NCBI GenBank assembly: GCA_917880885.1
Contig: OU862928.1
Location: 11,799,721 to 11,863,720 of the forward strand
DNA length: 64,000 nt
From: Limnephilus marmoratus
Taxonomy: Eukaryota; Arthropoda; Insecta; Trichoptera; Limnephilidae
Reading direction: 5' to 3'
Shown: piece after piece, positions 52,601 to 53,944 of the stretch
Position numbering within the stretch: the stretch's first letter is position 1
How the letters are laid out: every line of letters begins with the position of its first letter
Position numbers and translations under genes: made by a program
Notes under the pieces: generated by a model
The model's input: the letters and a program-made list of their open reading frames with translations, nothing else
Databases searched by the model: none
Told to the model about the DNA's origin: nothing

Positions 52601-53944
52601 GGGGTGGGAGGCAATTGTCGTGGGATCAACTACTTGGTCACCTAATAATCCTGTAATAATCTGTATCATCTCAGAAAATCCAAATATTGTTATAACCCTA
52701 CTCCGTAGCTAAGACAAATTTTAGCAAAATGTGTTACAAAATCTACTAAGAAGAATCCAAATTTAAATGTCTAAACATTTGGCATCTCTAAACTCAAGAC
52801 CATTCCAAATATGAATACGGTTTGAAATTTTCAATAGCAAAATTAATACATATTGTTATTAATTTTTGGGTTATTATGCCATGTTGTGCTTCCTCCTTTC
52901 GCTAACGCTTCGGACAGCTTTACAGCTTCTATCATCAGGGCGGATGAGTAGATTGTTGTGAAGTGAGTGTCTATATAAGAAGTGATACCAGTATCACTTC
53001 TACATACATAAACAAAAGTGTGCGTTTATGTAAGAAGCGATACCAGTATCACTTCTACACAAATAAACAAAATTGTGTGTATAACGATATCACTTCTACC
53101 GAAATAAGAAAAGTGATGTAATGTGTTTATGTAAGAAGTGATACAGGTATCAGAAGTGATTCTGGTATCATTGTACACAAATGGACAAAAGTGTGTATTT
53201 ATGTAAGAAGTGATTCTGGTATCACTTCTACACAAATAAACAAAAGTGAGTATAACAATATCACTTCTACAGAAATAAGAAAAGCAAAGTATTTATGTAA
53301 GAAGTGATACAGGTATCACTTCTACACAAATAAACAAAAGTGTGTGTATATAAGAAGTAATTCTGGTATCACTTCTACACAAATAAACAAAAGTCTGTGT
53401 TTATGTAAGAAGTGATCTGGGTTCACTTCTACACATGTAAACAAAAGTGTGTGTTTATGTCGGAAGTGATACTGGTATCACTTCTGCACAAATAAACACA
53501 AAATATTTAAATGGTTTATCTCAAAATACTGGTTCATGGGATACAGACAGTATGTTGACTTCAAACCATAGATATAGAAATTCATGACCCGTTGGTTTGA
53601 ACACCAAGAAGAAGTGTATTTGAACTAAACAGAAAAGCTGTCTGAGCAAGAGATCTAGCTCTCAAACGATGAACTCCAGCATCATGAAGTTTGCACAGTT
53701 ATTTTCTTTCTGGAAATTCTATACGGACACATCTATTTTATTCACACCAAGTATGGAGTGCAGCACGTTAAAAACCTTTGTACACCATGCCTAAGCAGGG
53801 TTTTGCGTGTTTCATTGTGGGTATACTAACAGTATTTTCCGTCCCTAGCAGCCGCAGTACCGGTTGGGGGCTCCTAGGCCCCCCGCGCCCCCACAGCAGC
53901 AGCAGGCCGCACAGTTTGACGACAACTCTTTCGACCTGTTCTAG
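933..53944 (+). CDS. MED25: Mediator complex subunit 25, 18 coding exons
   Basis: MED25 is a subunit of the nuclear Mediator complex; it links activators and nuclear receptors to RNA polymerase II. Coding exons: 933-1051, 2211-2372, 4146-4389, 6979-7124, 9111-9261, 12339-12696, 13465-13574, 15672-15861, 16493-16771, 18004-18232, 19001-19163, 19310-19492, 22949-23350, 24211-24348, 27904-28050, 33417-33756, 35440-35525, 53849-53944. All introns are GT-AG, phases agree at every junction and the sum is 3543 nt (1180 residues plus stop). Visible parts: VWA domain about residues 1-225 (start VIFVIEGTA, then [11 protein letters not shown] and [15 protein letters not shown]), poly-Q 513-558, ACID/PTOV domain about 622-778, LXXLL box LRHLL 1143-1147, and an acidic tail ending DDNSFDLF. 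It is longer than human MED25 (about 750) because of Q/G/M-rich inserts. The start is chosen because an in-frame TAG lies at 912-914. The C-terminal exon choice is the least certain part. Confidence 0.93.
1085..1735 (+). repeat. interspersed repeat of unknown class, copy 1
   Basis: TTAGATCTTTTAAACTACGC, ATGCGGTTTTCACCAATAGA, AACAGATGGCGTT and the end GTTTCGTTAGCCAC recur at 21245-21502. Here a 30-bp exact doublet (1321-1350 and 1351-1380) and about 300 bp of further sequence interrupt the copy. No coding capacity is seen. Confidence 0.7.
1855..2165 (+). mobile_element. partial copy of TTAA MITE family B
   Basis: It shares the interior of the intact copies at 28450-28898 and 30625-31077: TTCGGAACAACTCAT, GTGAGAAATATGATATAAA, GTTAGAAAGAGAAA. 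Both termini are missing. It ends 45 bp before exon 2. Confidence 0.7.
2211..2372 (+). CDS. MED25: MED25 exon 2: VWA domain
   Basis: It follows the acceptor ATTCTTCCAG. It encodes [11 protein letters not shown], then [18 protein letters not shown] and a stretch ending LLAALDRLE, which corresponds to the human segment around VVFNTVDCAPES and EFVTWLDGI. The donor is GTGAGA at 2373, phase 2. It is strikingly GC-rich against its introns. Confidence 0.92.
2390..4100 (+). repeat. degenerate minisatellite with internal inversion
   Basis: The 1.7 kb fill of intron 2 is made of about 30-bp units like GACTCTAATCCATTATTGTC and ACTTTGAC. From about 2650 to 2990 the units run in the opposite orientation (CAGTCAAAGTGGCAATAATG), then switch back. 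A recent 58-59-bp higher-order unit with GCCACTTTGGAATG is repeated about five times at 3025-3295. Confidence 0.85.
4146..4389 (+). CDS. MED25: MED25 exon 3: VWA domain core
   Basis: It encodes [20 protein letters not shown], matching human [20 protein letters not shown], then a G/E-rich insert and [16 protein letters not shown] (human VCLLICNSPPYLLPAVE), ending LAVMLHE. The insert [12 protein letters not shown] replaces the human KKMREQIGQT region. The donor is GTAACA at 4390, phase 0. Confidence 0.93.
4621..5012 (+). mobile_element. tRNA-like SINE with A-tail, copy 1
   Basis: The head GGCCTCCATGGTCGAGGGG, TCTTGACTCGCAATCC and GGGATCGAATCCCGGC resembles a tRNA with A and B boxes. The body TTGAAACGTTGCTTGAAATG, GGCTTTAGCC and GACTCTTGTGAGGTATTC ends in a poly-A run. 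A second copy in the same orientation is at 17625-17963, and a reversed head fragment is at 39215-39290. Confidence 0.8.
5164..5670. mobile_element. SINE inserted into a SINE of its own family
   Basis: A + copy starts at 5164 (CAATTTGGGATGCGGG), has lost its middle, and reaches CCTCAGGGCCTCCTGTGT at 5310. There a minus-strand copy intervenes (poly-T from 5311 to CTCCCAAATTG near 5645). After it the + copy resumes with TGTGGAGCTAATG and a poly-A tail. The join repeats up to five bases, TGTGT, as a likely target duplication. Confidence 0.75.
5940..6953. mobile_element. DNA transposon D, copy 1, TIR GGCCACTTGCAT, TA flanks
   Basis: It starts TA|GGCCACTTGCAT at 5940 and ends ATGCAAGTGGCC|TA at 6953. 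The interior matches the inverted copy at 20048-20888 (AAATCGTATTTTTGAA, CGGAAAGACGGGAC). A + strand LINE tail (6075-6290) is inserted at about 6070. TA flanks fit Tc1/mariner-type insertion but no transposase is visible. Confidence 0.8.
6075..6295 (+). pseudogene. LINE reverse transcriptase C-terminal tail
   Basis: The frame [20 protein letters not shown] followed by [12 protein letters not shown] and TGA is a recurrent end of insect non-LTR polyproteins. A (GTTA)n run follows. Related copies: 24377-24545 (minus) and 35655-35750 (+). It is 5' truncated. Confidence 0.65.
6979..7124 (+). CDS. MED25: MED25 exon 4: end of VWA domain
   Basis: It encodes [26 protein letters not shown], then [12 protein letters not shown], matching human [23 protein letters not shown] and QDPRHMVLVRG. 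The acceptor TTTATTGCAG lies only about 25 bp after the right end of a transposon (5940-6953), so the branch-point region may be partly transposon-derived. The donor is GTAAAA at 7125, phase 2. Confidence 0.95.
7160..7345 (-). pseudogene. LINE C-terminal remnant
   Basis: On the minus strand the frame [20 protein letters not shown] then AKSNPE is the style of a non-LTR reverse transcriptase C-terminus. Nothing else of the element is evident. Confidence 0.5.
7451..7883. mobile_element. TTAA-flanked MITE P (piggyBac-like)
   Basis: TTAA at 7447-7450 and 7884-7887 flank inverted ends CACGTTCACGGGC and GTCCGGGAACGTG. Inside are repeated near-palindromes: GCGAATGCTCTAGCA twice, GCATGCTATAGCAT and GAATGCTATAGCATCC. 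Length 433 bp and no coding frame. TTAA targeting is typical of the piggyBac superfamily. Confidence 0.8.
7960..8303 (-). mobile_element. LINE-tailed SINE, copy
   Basis: Minus orientation: the head CAATTTGGGAGGCGGGAATG is at the right edge, the hairpin GGCCCTGAGGGAAATTATTT near the left, and the poly-A tail shows as the T-run at 7960. Other copies lie at 5164-5670, 27480-27790, 34305-34644, 35872-36320 and 43590-44029. Confidence 0.8.
8545..9098 (-). pseudogene. 5'-truncated LINE, reverse transcriptase C-terminus
   Basis: The minus frame from about 9090 reads [20 protein letters not shown], then [20 protein letters not shown] and [13 protein letters not shown], the C-terminal region after the palm domain of Jockey/CR1-group reverse transcriptases. 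It is intact over about 155 codons and ends at about 8685; an AT-rich tail with CAATTCAATTTATTTATTC follows to 8545. Its 5' junction is about 12 bp from the acceptor of MED25 exon 5. Confidence 0.75.
9111..9261 (+). CDS. MED25: MED25 exon 5: linker and Q run
   Basis: It encodes [19 protein letters not shown], a P/S/T-rich linker directly after the VWA domain, then MSEAISS and 14 consecutive glutamines. The acceptor TTGTGAGCAG lacks a strong pyrimidine tract and lies next to an antisense LINE fragment. The donor is GTATGT at 9262, phase 0. Confidence 0.9.
9405..10047. mobile_element. interspersed repeat A, copy 1
   Basis: It begins GTCTCAAACGAAATG and ends ATATCTGCTTACGTTGC. Copies of the same 620-640 bp are at 11602-12226 and 14468-15086, with a partial one at 18432-18705. 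Where the right end is intact (15091) it reads CGTTGCGGAGGGG|TTAA, which suggests a TTAA-targeting element. Non-coding. Confidence 0.75.
10447..10920 (-). mobile_element. TTAA MITE C, copy 1, inserted in the mariner
   Basis: TTAA at 10443-10446 and 10921-10924 flank CCCGTAATCGGCC and GGCTTGTGACATG. The interior in reverse matches the other C copies (AATCGCTTGCG, ACCTATTAATTTACG, AGTTTATTGTTC). It separates the catalytic and C-terminal parts of the mariner transposase, so it is younger. Confidence 0.8.
11455..11600. mobile_element. short TTAA-flanked inverted-repeat element
   Basis: TTAACCGC opens and GGGGAAACGGTTAA closes a 140-bp segment with CCCCCACGCGGC, AGCCGCCGCGCGG and ATCCGCCGCGGGG. 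It directly abuts repeat A copy 2. Confidence 0.5.
11602..12226. mobile_element. interspersed repeat A, copy 2
   Basis: Same boundaries and interior as copy 1: TTTACGAAAACTTT, AAACATTTCTGAACGTAGC, TAACGGAGTTA and CGCTTATTGTACTTGACTGC. It lies between the mariner remains and the right TIR at 12235-12266. Confidence 0.75.
12339..12696 (+). CDS. MED25: MED25 exon 6: GQM-repeat low-complexity block
   Basis: It starts after TTTTTTAACAG and encodes an N/Q/M-rich stretch, then about fifteen GQM-type units with G/P spacers, ending [10 protein letters not shown]. The unit is about 12-18 bp (GGACAGATGGG), so this exon grows by codon-phase repeat expansion. The fourth half of the protein is expected to be disordered. 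The donor is GTAAAG at 12697, phase 1. Confidence 0.88.
13465..13574 (+). CDS. MED25: MED25 exon 7: G/M/P-rich segment
   Basis: It encodes [20 protein letters not shown] then [17 protein letters not shown]. The acceptor is CCGTTCCAG. The donor GTAAGT at 13575 belongs to a 150-bp unit that is repeated three more times downstream, each copy keeping CATCAG|GT. Phase 0. Confidence 0.88.
13560..14045 (+). repeat. tandem repeat that re-copies the exon 7 splice donor
   Basis: Unit of 147-159 bp: CATCAG|GTAAGT (13575), CATCAG|GTAGGT (13722), CATCAG|GTAGGT (13881), CATCAG|GTTAGT (14037). Each is followed by CCTTTAATACCTTTACT and AATTCCACAAGGCCCTC. Degenerate further units occur near 15262 and 15375. 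Confidence 0.88.
14108..14318. repeat. foldback, arms about 90 bp
   Basis: TTAACAATTCTTCAAATATT and TTCAAGTTCTGTTATT on the left are answered by AACAGAACTTGAA-type and AATATTTGATGAATTGTTAA on the right, with a loop of about 20 bp around GGCCAGTTGCTTCG. Non-coding; possibly a MITE without clear target duplication. Confidence 0.7.
14468..15086. mobile_element. interspersed repeat A, copy 3
   Basis: Best-preserved right end: TATCTGCTTACGTTGCGGAG, GGG then TTAA (15091-15094). A short duplication of TACTTTGTGTTA occurs near its left end. No open frame of note. Confidence 0.75.
15672..15861 (+). CDS. MED25: MED25 exon 8: G/P-rich segment with LLSQLSSP motif
   Basis: It encodes a G/P/R-rich run, then [20 protein letters not shown] and LMHQQQRMD. 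Two LXXL-like hydrophobic clusters (LLSQL, MQHLM) stand out from disordered flanks. The acceptor is CTCTAACAG; the donor GTAAGA is at 15862, phase 1. Confidence 0.87.
16121..16428. mobile_element. GC-rich palindromic MITE K
   Basis: The ends AGGCCTAAACTACACAAGCG and CGCTTGTGTAGCTTAGGCCT are inverted over about 38 bp. The module GCGGTTCTCCCGCCGCGGG recurs at least four times in both orientations. Its GC content differs sharply from the intron around it. It ends 64 bp before exon 9. Confidence 0.8.
16493..16771 (+). CDS. MED25: MED25 exon 9: 46-residue poly-Q tract
   Basis: It encodes [19 protein letters not shown], then 46 glutamines (16549-16686) coded by interleaved CAA and CAG, then GGPGQ repeats. 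The mixed codons suggest slowed slippage. The chosen donor, GTTTTT at 16772, is weak; reading through gives GFYCQESH and a stop at about 16798. Phase 1 fits exon 10 exactly. Confidence 0.85.
16955..17530 (+). repeat. tandem repeat of acceptor-like units in intron 9
   Basis: About five units of 80-140 bp, each opening TTTCTGTTTCAGAAA or a close variant, then TTGACGTAAATTCCAAATGG and GTTTTGGAACATCTTCAAAC. Each opening looks like a pyrimidine tract plus CAG splice acceptor (near 16972, 17103, 17216, 17300 and 17434). Confidence 0.8.
17625..17963 (+). mobile_element. tRNA-like SINE, copy 2
   Basis: The head GGCCTCCGTGGTCGAGGGA and TCTTGACTCACAATCC, the body TTGAAACGTTGCTTGAAATG and the end CTCTTGTGAGGTATTC plus poly-A match copy 1 at 4621. 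The B-box region is degraded. It ends 40 bp before exon 10. Confidence 0.8.
18004..18232 (+). CDS. MED25: MED25 exon 10: G/V linker and start of ACID domain
   Basis: A G/V/A-rich linker leads into [15 protein letters not shown] and [19 protein letters not shown]. This matches the human ACID domain start (LLAWSGVLEWQEKPK, TRSLPCQVYVNHGE). The ACID/PTOV domain is the surface that activators such as VP16-type transactivators contact. The acceptor is CTGATTGCAG; the donor GTGAGT is at 18233, phase 2. Confidence 0.95.
18432..18883. mobile_element. partial repeat A joined to partial TTAA MITE C
   Basis: 18432-18705 is the left half of repeat A (GCTCTATAAATTAAATATTT, TTACGAAATAAGCTTTC). From about 18722 the right half of MITE C follows (GGCGCAAGCGATT, AGGGTTAAAATCGCATT), ending GACAGG|TTAA at 18880. 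The junction lies in an A-run. Confidence 0.65.
19001..19163 (+). CDS. MED25: MED25 exon 11: ACID domain
   Basis: It encodes [19 protein letters not shown], then [20 protein letters not shown], ending GGY. Human equivalents are WPQKLIMQLIPQQLL and [21 protein letters not shown]. The acceptor is CTGTTAACAG; the donor GTGAGT is at 19164, phase 0. Confidence 0.96.
19310..19492 (+). CDS. MED25: MED25 exon 12: end of ACID domain
   Basis: It encodes [38 protein letters not shown], then VIQQQKLSQ. Human equivalents are [36 protein letters not shown] and VITNHKQVQQQKL. This is the best-conserved stretch of the window. Donor GTAAAT at 19493, phase 0. Confidence 0.97.
20048..20888. mobile_element. DNA transposon D, copy 2 (inverted relative to copy 1)
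   Basis: TA|GGCCACTTGCAT at 20048 and ATGCAAGTGGCC|TA at 20888 bound an uninterrupted 840-bp copy. It lacks a transposase, so it looks non-autonomous. Confidence 0.8.
21245..21502 (+). repeat. interspersed repeat of unknown class, copy 2
   Basis: It is uninterrupted relative to the copy at 1085-1735 and ends GGCTGGGTCTGCTA. A LINE fragment is inserted directly after. Confidence 0.7.
21503..22380 (-). pseudogene. 5'-truncated LINE with reverse transcriptase C-terminus
   Basis: The minus frame from 22364 reads [20 protein letters not shown], then [17 protein letters not shown] and [15 protein letters not shown], a thumb and C-terminal segment typical of non-LTR reverse transcriptases. An AT-rich 3' UTR with oligo-T (poly-A in element sense) reaches 21503. 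About 148 codons remain open. Confidence 0.75.
22381..22948. other. intron 12 remainder, no recognisable feature
   Basis: AT-rich; a weak tRNA B-box-like phrase TTGTTGGTTTGATTCTC at 22769 is too degraded to call. Nothing else was seen. Confidence 0.5.
22949..23350 (+). CDS. MED25: MED25 exon 13: second GQM-repeat block
   Basis: It encodes [20 protein letters not shown], then about 25 near-identical GQMGQ(A/P) units, ending [11 protein letters not shown]. The 12-18-bp DNA unit resembles exon 6 but uses A/P spacers. It is one of the longest exons and is probably polymorphic in length. Donor GTATGA at 23351, phase 0. Confidence 0.87.
23351..24210. other. intron 13 with a purine-rich block
   Basis: 23600-23940 is a G/A-rich strand-asymmetric tract (AGGGGAAAGGGACG, GGAGGGATGGGGGATGAGG), potentially triplex- or quadruplex-forming. 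No gene was seen. Confidence 0.6.
24211..24348 (+). CDS. MED25: MED25 exon 14: G-rich to helical segment
   Basis: A G/A/R-rich start changes to [19 protein letters not shown], a charged helix-forming segment. The acceptor ATGTGTGTAG has no pyrimidine tract, so it may be a weak acceptor. The donor GTGAGT at 24349 is strong. Phase 0 on both sides, so skipping would keep the frame. Confidence 0.85.
24377..24546 (-). pseudogene. LINE tail, part 1, split by a CR1-group LINE
   Basis: Minus frame [19 protein letters not shown] and SAYPCG-like, ending with a (GTTA)n run, as at 6075-6295. Its upstream part resumes beyond the CR1-group element at 26530-26700. Confidence 0.6.
24548..26545 (-). mobile_element. 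CR1-group LINE with a 630-codon open reverse transcriptase
   Basis: The open frame 26545-24653 encodes a non-LTR reverse transcriptase. Visible: GPDNIP (150-155), NYRPISLTS (206-214), palm motif [10 protein letters not shown] (276-284), motif [12 protein letters not shown] (333-343), motif C FADD (364-367), thumb, and [11 protein letters not shown] near the end, a pattern of the CR1/L2/Rex1/Daphne group. The catalytic Asp residues are present. The endonuclease is missing, so it is 5' truncated and the first codons are fused sequence. The ATT-rich stretch at 24550-24575 could be its microsatellite tail. It lies in MED25 intron 14, antisense. Confidence 0.9.
26530..26700 (-). pseudogene. LINE tail, part 2, upstream of the CR1-group insertion
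   Basis: The minus frame reads [20 protein letters not shown] then [19 protein letters not shown], the usual C-terminal region of insect endonuclease/reverse-transcriptase ORFs. Its natural continuation is the piece at 24377-24546, so the CR1-group element landed within it. Similar pieces: 56160-56290 (+) and 39275-39360 (minus). Confidence 0.7.
26773..27381 (+). mobile_element. TTAA MITE C, copy 4
   Basis: TTAA at 26769-26772 and 27382-27385. The interior contains CGCAAGCGATTCTGAGC and AAGGGTTAAAATCG as in the other copies, with CCCGCTGGCGGGCGAGCC near the right end. The left part is diverged. Confidence 0.65.
27480..27790 (+). mobile_element. LINE-tailed SINE, + copy, 3' truncated
   Basis: The head AATTGCGAGGCGGATGTG, then AACCATTTATTGGATAACCA, GGTTCGCTAGCTACG and GGGTTCATGGGGTGAGG. 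It keeps the middle part (CTGCGTGGCAGGGCGGATCG, CATCGCAGTGGGAGGG) but lacks the hairpin and tail. It ends about 110 bp before exon 15. Confidence 0.75.
27904..28050 (+). CDS. MED25: MED25 exon 15: Q-rich predicted coiled coil
   Basis: It encodes [32 protein letters not shown] and [13 protein letters not shown]. The spacing of L/A/M/I fits a coiled coil that continues from exon 14 into exon 16. The acceptor (TTTGGTGTGACAG) is poor. Phase 0 at both ends. Donor GTACTG at 28051 is moderate. Confidence 0.85.
28450..28898. mobile_element. TTAA MITE B, copy 1
   Basis: TTAA (28446-28449) CCCCTCCGGCTAATT ... GACCTGAGGGG TTAA (28899-28902). Non-coding interior with TATGATATAAACGGTGTTAG. Related partial copies at 1855-2165 and about 50640-50960. 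Confidence 0.85.
28961..29284. mobile_element. pogo-like MITE F, copy 1
   Basis: TA|CAGTACGATCTCACTAATCC at the left and GGATTAGTGATATTGTACTG|TA at the right; the tetranucleotide-like start CAGT and TA flanks fit the pogo/Tigger branch of Tc1/mariner. A second internal GTGCCGGATTATTGG pair mirrors the ends. Confidence 0.75.
29361..29928 (-). mobile_element. pogo-like element G, copy 1, with CENP-B-type HTH remnant
   Basis: TA|CAGTAGAATCTGGATATAAC at the left and GTTATATCGGAATTCTACTG|TA at the right. The minus strand carries [20 protein letters not shown] and [15 protein letters not shown], the helix-turn-helix (psq/CENP-B N) of pogo transposases, preceded by a frame break. The DDE domain is absent. 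Confidence 0.8.
30625..31077. mobile_element. TTAA MITE B, copy 2
   Basis: Identical ends to copy 1, TTAA at 30621-30624 and 31078-31081; arose by the segmental duplication, not by a new insertion. Confidence 0.85.
31140..31463. mobile_element. pogo-like MITE F, copy 2
   Basis: Same TA-flanked ends as F1 with a few substitutions (CAGTACAATCTCAC); duplicated with its surroundings. Confidence 0.75.
31540..32540 (-). mobile_element. pogo-like element G, copy 2, interrupted
   Basis: The ends CAGTAGAATCTGGATATAAC and GTCGTTATATCGGAATTC are as in G1, but a GC-rich palindromic MITE splits it at 31589-32018. The HTH remnant on the minus strand is also present. Confidence 0.8.
31589..32018. mobile_element. 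GC-rich palindromic MITE E in duplicated G element
   Basis: The ends AGGCTCGACCGACGGTCGGT and ACCGTCGGTCGAGCACCG...AGCCT are inverted. Inside, CGGTCGGTCCTGA and ATACGCATGCG motifs recur in both orientations. It is absent from copy 1 of the duplication, which serves as the empty site (ACTTTGTCGTACTAACC). Confidence 0.85.
32625..33355. mobile_element. inverted-repeat element H
   Basis: ATCGTCATTACGTCACCTCA and ACAGGGTTCTAAC on the left mirror GTTAGAACCCTGT and AAATGAAATGACGATAT on the right. The motif GGTTCTAAC recurs internally (near 32655, 32820 and 32920). The copy-1 version is cut at 30592 by the duplication boundary. Confidence 0.65.
33417..33756 (+). CDS. MED25: MED25 exon 16: coiled coil end and third GQM block
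   Basis: It encodes [17 protein letters not shown], then G/M/Q repeats (MGQGGVG units of 21-24 bp in G-rich DNA) and [12 protein letters not shown]. The acceptor is TTGTTTCAG; the donor GTAAGT is at 33757, phase 1. The upstream 5.4 kb intron holds a tandem segmental duplication. Confidence 0.87.
33900..34080 (+). repeat. degenerate repeat rich in TTC/GAA heat-shock-element-like motifs
   Basis: GTTCCAGAACATTCC is a perfect three-box nTTCnnGAAnnTTCn pattern; CTTCTAGAAATTTCTAGAG is a four-box one; more pairs (GTTCTGGAATG) lie between. The stretch is a loose 12-20-bp tandem array in intron 16. Confidence 0.6.
34305..34644 (-). mobile_element. LINE-tailed SINE, 3' truncated
   Basis: Minus orientation. 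The head (CAATTTGGGAGG) is at the right edge and the middle TCCCTCCCACTGCGGTGCA is kept; the hairpin and tail are missing. Confidence 0.7.
35440..35525 (+). CDS. MED25: MED25 exon 17: LXXLL box
   Basis: It encodes [20 protein letters not shown] then [14 protein letters not shown] (residues 1143-1147) sits where human MED25 carries its nuclear-receptor box LRSLL within ANPQLRSLLLN. The acceptor is the less usual AAG (TTACAAG). The donor GTAAAT at 35526 is followed by an 18.3 kb intron, or by a 6.1 kb intron if the alternative last exon at 41671 is used. Confidence 0.9.
35872..36320 (-). mobile_element. LINE-tailed SINE, long copy
   Basis: The tail side GCTCGACACAGGAGGCCCTG with the hairpin, the middle with CAACTGCGGTGCAAGGCG and ACCCGCCACGCAG, and the head GGCGGCGGTACCCATACC are all present, about 440 bp. 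This is close to the full form of the family. Confidence 0.8.
36759..37267 (+). mobile_element. TTAA MITE C, copy 2
   Basis: TTAA (36755-36758) CCTGTGACGGGCC ... GGCCTGTCACCGG TTAA (37268-37271): 13-bp inverted ends with two mismatches. Contains GATGGCGCAAGCGATTTTG and GGGTCAAAATCGC. Confidence 0.85.
37272..39214. other. intron 17 stretch without recognisable genes
   Basis: AT-rich DNA. At 37590-37640 the phrase TCTGAAGATGGCTTTGACAG, GCTGAAACC resembles tails of interspersed repeats; CTACGACATCAGT occurs at 38502 and 38916. Short open frames (for example 37830-38117) show no family signature. Confidence 0.5.
39215..39365 (-). repeat. tRNA-like SINE head fused to LINE-tail piece
   Basis: 39215-39282 in reverse reads CGACCTTCGTGGTCGAGGAG and TCTTGACTCACAATCTG with GTTTCGAACCCGG, the SINE head. 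39283-39365 in reverse is the [16 protein letters not shown] LINE tail, decayed. Confidence 0.6.
39430..40130. other. intron 17 stretch, nothing recognised
   Basis: No coding signature, no clear repeat ends. 39780-39830 is mildly G-rich. Nothing else was seen. Confidence 0.5.
40131..40495. mobile_element. inverted-repeat element with CCCGAAGGATTTT ends
   Basis: Left CGTACCCGAAGGATTTTAAC, CAGCGATTC; right GAATCGCTGGTCAAAATCC, TTCGGGTATGAGC. Arms about 75 bp (they include AAAAGTAGACGTCG versus AAAATGTAGATGTC). Each side is next to the phrase ACAGGGTGTAA, in direct orientation. Confidence 0.7.
41059..41425. mobile_element. MITE J with 35-bp inverted ends
   Basis: AAGCCTCAATGACATTGAGC and GAGTTTACAAGCT at the left mirror AGCTTGTAAACTC and GCTCAATGTAATCGAGGCTT at the right. 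A further GTAAACTCGCTCAGTGTAAT lies at about 41118. It ends about 245 bp before the alternative last exon. Confidence 0.8.
41671..41733 (+). CDS. MED25: candidate alternative last exon of MED25
   Basis: After CCATTAGCAG a GC-rich 63-nt frame encodes [20 protein letters not shown] and a TAG, in the phase (0) that exon 17 delivers. Its composition matches MED25 exons and not the AT-rich intron. Use would end the protein at residue 1169 and drop the acidic DDNSFDLF tail. Downstream lies a 20-25-bp tandem repeat; AATAAA occurs at about 42494. It might instead be a decayed former exon. RNA evidence is needed to decide. Confidence 0.5.
   Translation: MRARGRPPAPGAIRPPNNHM
41732..41895 (+). repeat. 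tandem repeat, unit 20-25 bp
   Basis: About eight copies of ATATCCAAACAACATTAATT with small length changes begin right at the stop codon of the candidate alternative exon. Confidence 0.85.
42000..42830. other. intron 17 stretch with one small repeat
   Basis: The phrase GTTGCTTCCTCCTTCAATTT and TCCATCATCAGGGC at 42068-42127 recurs in diverged form at 52882-52945 (GCTTCCTCCTTTCG, TATCATCAGGGCGG). Otherwise unremarkable AT-rich DNA. Confidence 0.5.
42835..43294 (+). mobile_element. TTAA MITE C, copy 3
   Basis: TTAA (42831-42834) CCTGTGGAG ... CCAATAACAGG TTAA (43295-43298). Interior AACAATAAACTATCTATAAA, GATATTGGCGCAAGCGATCC and GCGTTAAAATCGCATT as in copy 2. Confidence 0.85.
43590..44029 (-). 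mobile_element. LINE-tailed SINE, long copy
   Basis: Hairpin CCCTGAGGAAAATAATTTCC, middle CCACTGCGGTGCAAGGCC and CCCGCCACGCAATCGG, head GAGCGGCGGTACCCATACCC ending in AAATTG. The tail (poly-T side) is partly degraded. Confidence 0.8.
44030..44819. other. intron 17 stretch, nothing recognised
   Basis: Very AT-rich. TTAACCCTTT occurs at 44279 and 44759 in the same orientation, so they are not element ends. No gene was seen. Confidence 0.5.
44820..45700 (+). repeat. degenerate minisatellite, unit about 40 bp
   Basis: Units of the type GTCCACAGGGACTCGTATAC and GAGTTGTACCATATAT recur about 15 times with drift; the array is interrupted at 45400-45590. Short open frames here are by-products of the repeat. 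Confidence 0.8.
46025..46400. repeat. long foldback, arms about 170 bp
   Basis: TCGTAGATGGCGCGAGTTTA, ATTATTTAAAAAAAAAAACG and AATAGTTTTGTCCATAAAC on the left correspond inverted to GTTTATGGGCAAAACTATTT, TTTTTTAAATAATTTAACTA and GCACCATCTATGAAAGAGC on the right, with a 50-bp loop. Estimated identity is 75-80% by eye. Confidence 0.7.
46881..47352. mobile_element. hAT-type MITE with 8-bp target duplication and G-runs
   Basis: CATCAAAG at 46873-46880 and 47353-47360 flank CTAGGGCGGATCCAG and its partner (right end inverted: CAAGGGCGGATTTAG). Inside are four 70-80-bp units with G-runs of 9-16 and TGTTAGGATTTTTTTCTG, plus a small palindrome around ACTTGAAGTGCTTATCATAC. Confidence 0.85.
47427..47840. 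mobile_element. foldback element with about 77-bp inverted ends
   Basis: AACTTTGTTTGAACCACTTT, GACCGGTTTCAGAACGACCG and TTCCTTCTTCAGG at the left recur inverted as CCTGAAGAAGGAACGGTCG, TTCTGAAACCGGTCGGATTT and AAGTGGTTCAAACAAAGTT at the right. The interior is non-coding. Confidence 0.8.
48522..49417 (-). mobile_element. mariner element with large internal deletion
   Basis: TA-flanked ends GGGGGGATGACCCAAAAA and the inverted partner TTTTGGGTCCCCCCTCG. Minus-strand transposase: N-terminal [50 protein letters not shown], then a jump to FYHDKAPAH and [20 protein letters not shown], the last catalytic D being in [13 protein letters not shown]. About 150-190 codons including the first catalytic Asp are missing, and frames are broken. 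Confidence 0.85.
49500..49575 (-). repeat. tRNA-like fragment
   Basis: In reverse: CTGGTTGGTAGCGTGGTAGT and GCTGGTTCGATCCCC resemble tRNA A and B boxes. Stem pairing is poor, so a SINE remnant is more likely than a gene. A similar B-box phrase (CGGGGTTCGATAGG) occurs at 56058-56071. Confidence 0.4.
49978..50970. mobile_element. composite of TTAA-family repeats with a 45-bp tandem array
   Basis: TTAACCCTCAGACCTCG at 49978 resembles the inverted end of MITE B. A segment like repeat A follows (AACATTTCTGAACACATCTG), then 50138-50312 has four 45-bp units with TTTTTTAAATATAATACTC and ATTTTGAATGTAAACAT. From about 50640 MITE B interior resumes (GAACAACTCACATAGGTCTC). Confidence 0.65.
51000..52245. 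other. intron 17 stretch with repeat-A-like pieces
   Basis: The phrases CCGCTATATCCGATTTT, AACCCGCTATATCATTC and GATATAGCGGATATAGAAAT suggest a decayed element between about 50970 and 51480. 51560-51730 in reverse resembles repeat A (CCATTTATTTGAATATTC, AAAACAGTTTTTAATTTTCG). CTAGCTGAAGTTCCCGGCG at 51974 is a common arthropod repeat edge, also at 33779. Confidence 0.45.
52246..52632. mobile_element. inverted-repeat element I, copy 1
   Basis: GATCCCCCCACAGTTG at the left and CAATTGTCGTGGGATC at the right. The interior (GGTTTAGGGAAAATACGGCA, AATAACAAAAGTATAAAATA) recurs at 55347-55738. Confidence 0.75.
52970..53500 (+). repeat. minisatellite of hairpin units, about 52 bp
   Basis: About nine units with GTTTATGTAAGAAGTGATAC, TGGTATCACTTCTACACAAA and TAAACAAAAGTG. 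Each unit carries the palindrome AAGTGATACTGGTATCACTT. Confidence 0.85.
53849..53944 (+). CDS. MED25: MED25 last exon: acidic C-terminus
   Basis: It encodes [23 protein letters not shown], then DDNSFDLF and TAG. The acidic/hydrophobic end parallels the human EDDILMDLI terminus. The acceptor is a NAGNAG pair (CCTAGCAG), so the first glutamine may be included or skipped; both keep the frame. Total length fits only with the 18 exons listed. Confidence 0.88.
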   Translation, partial: QPQYRLGAPRPPAPPQQQQAAQFDDNSFDLF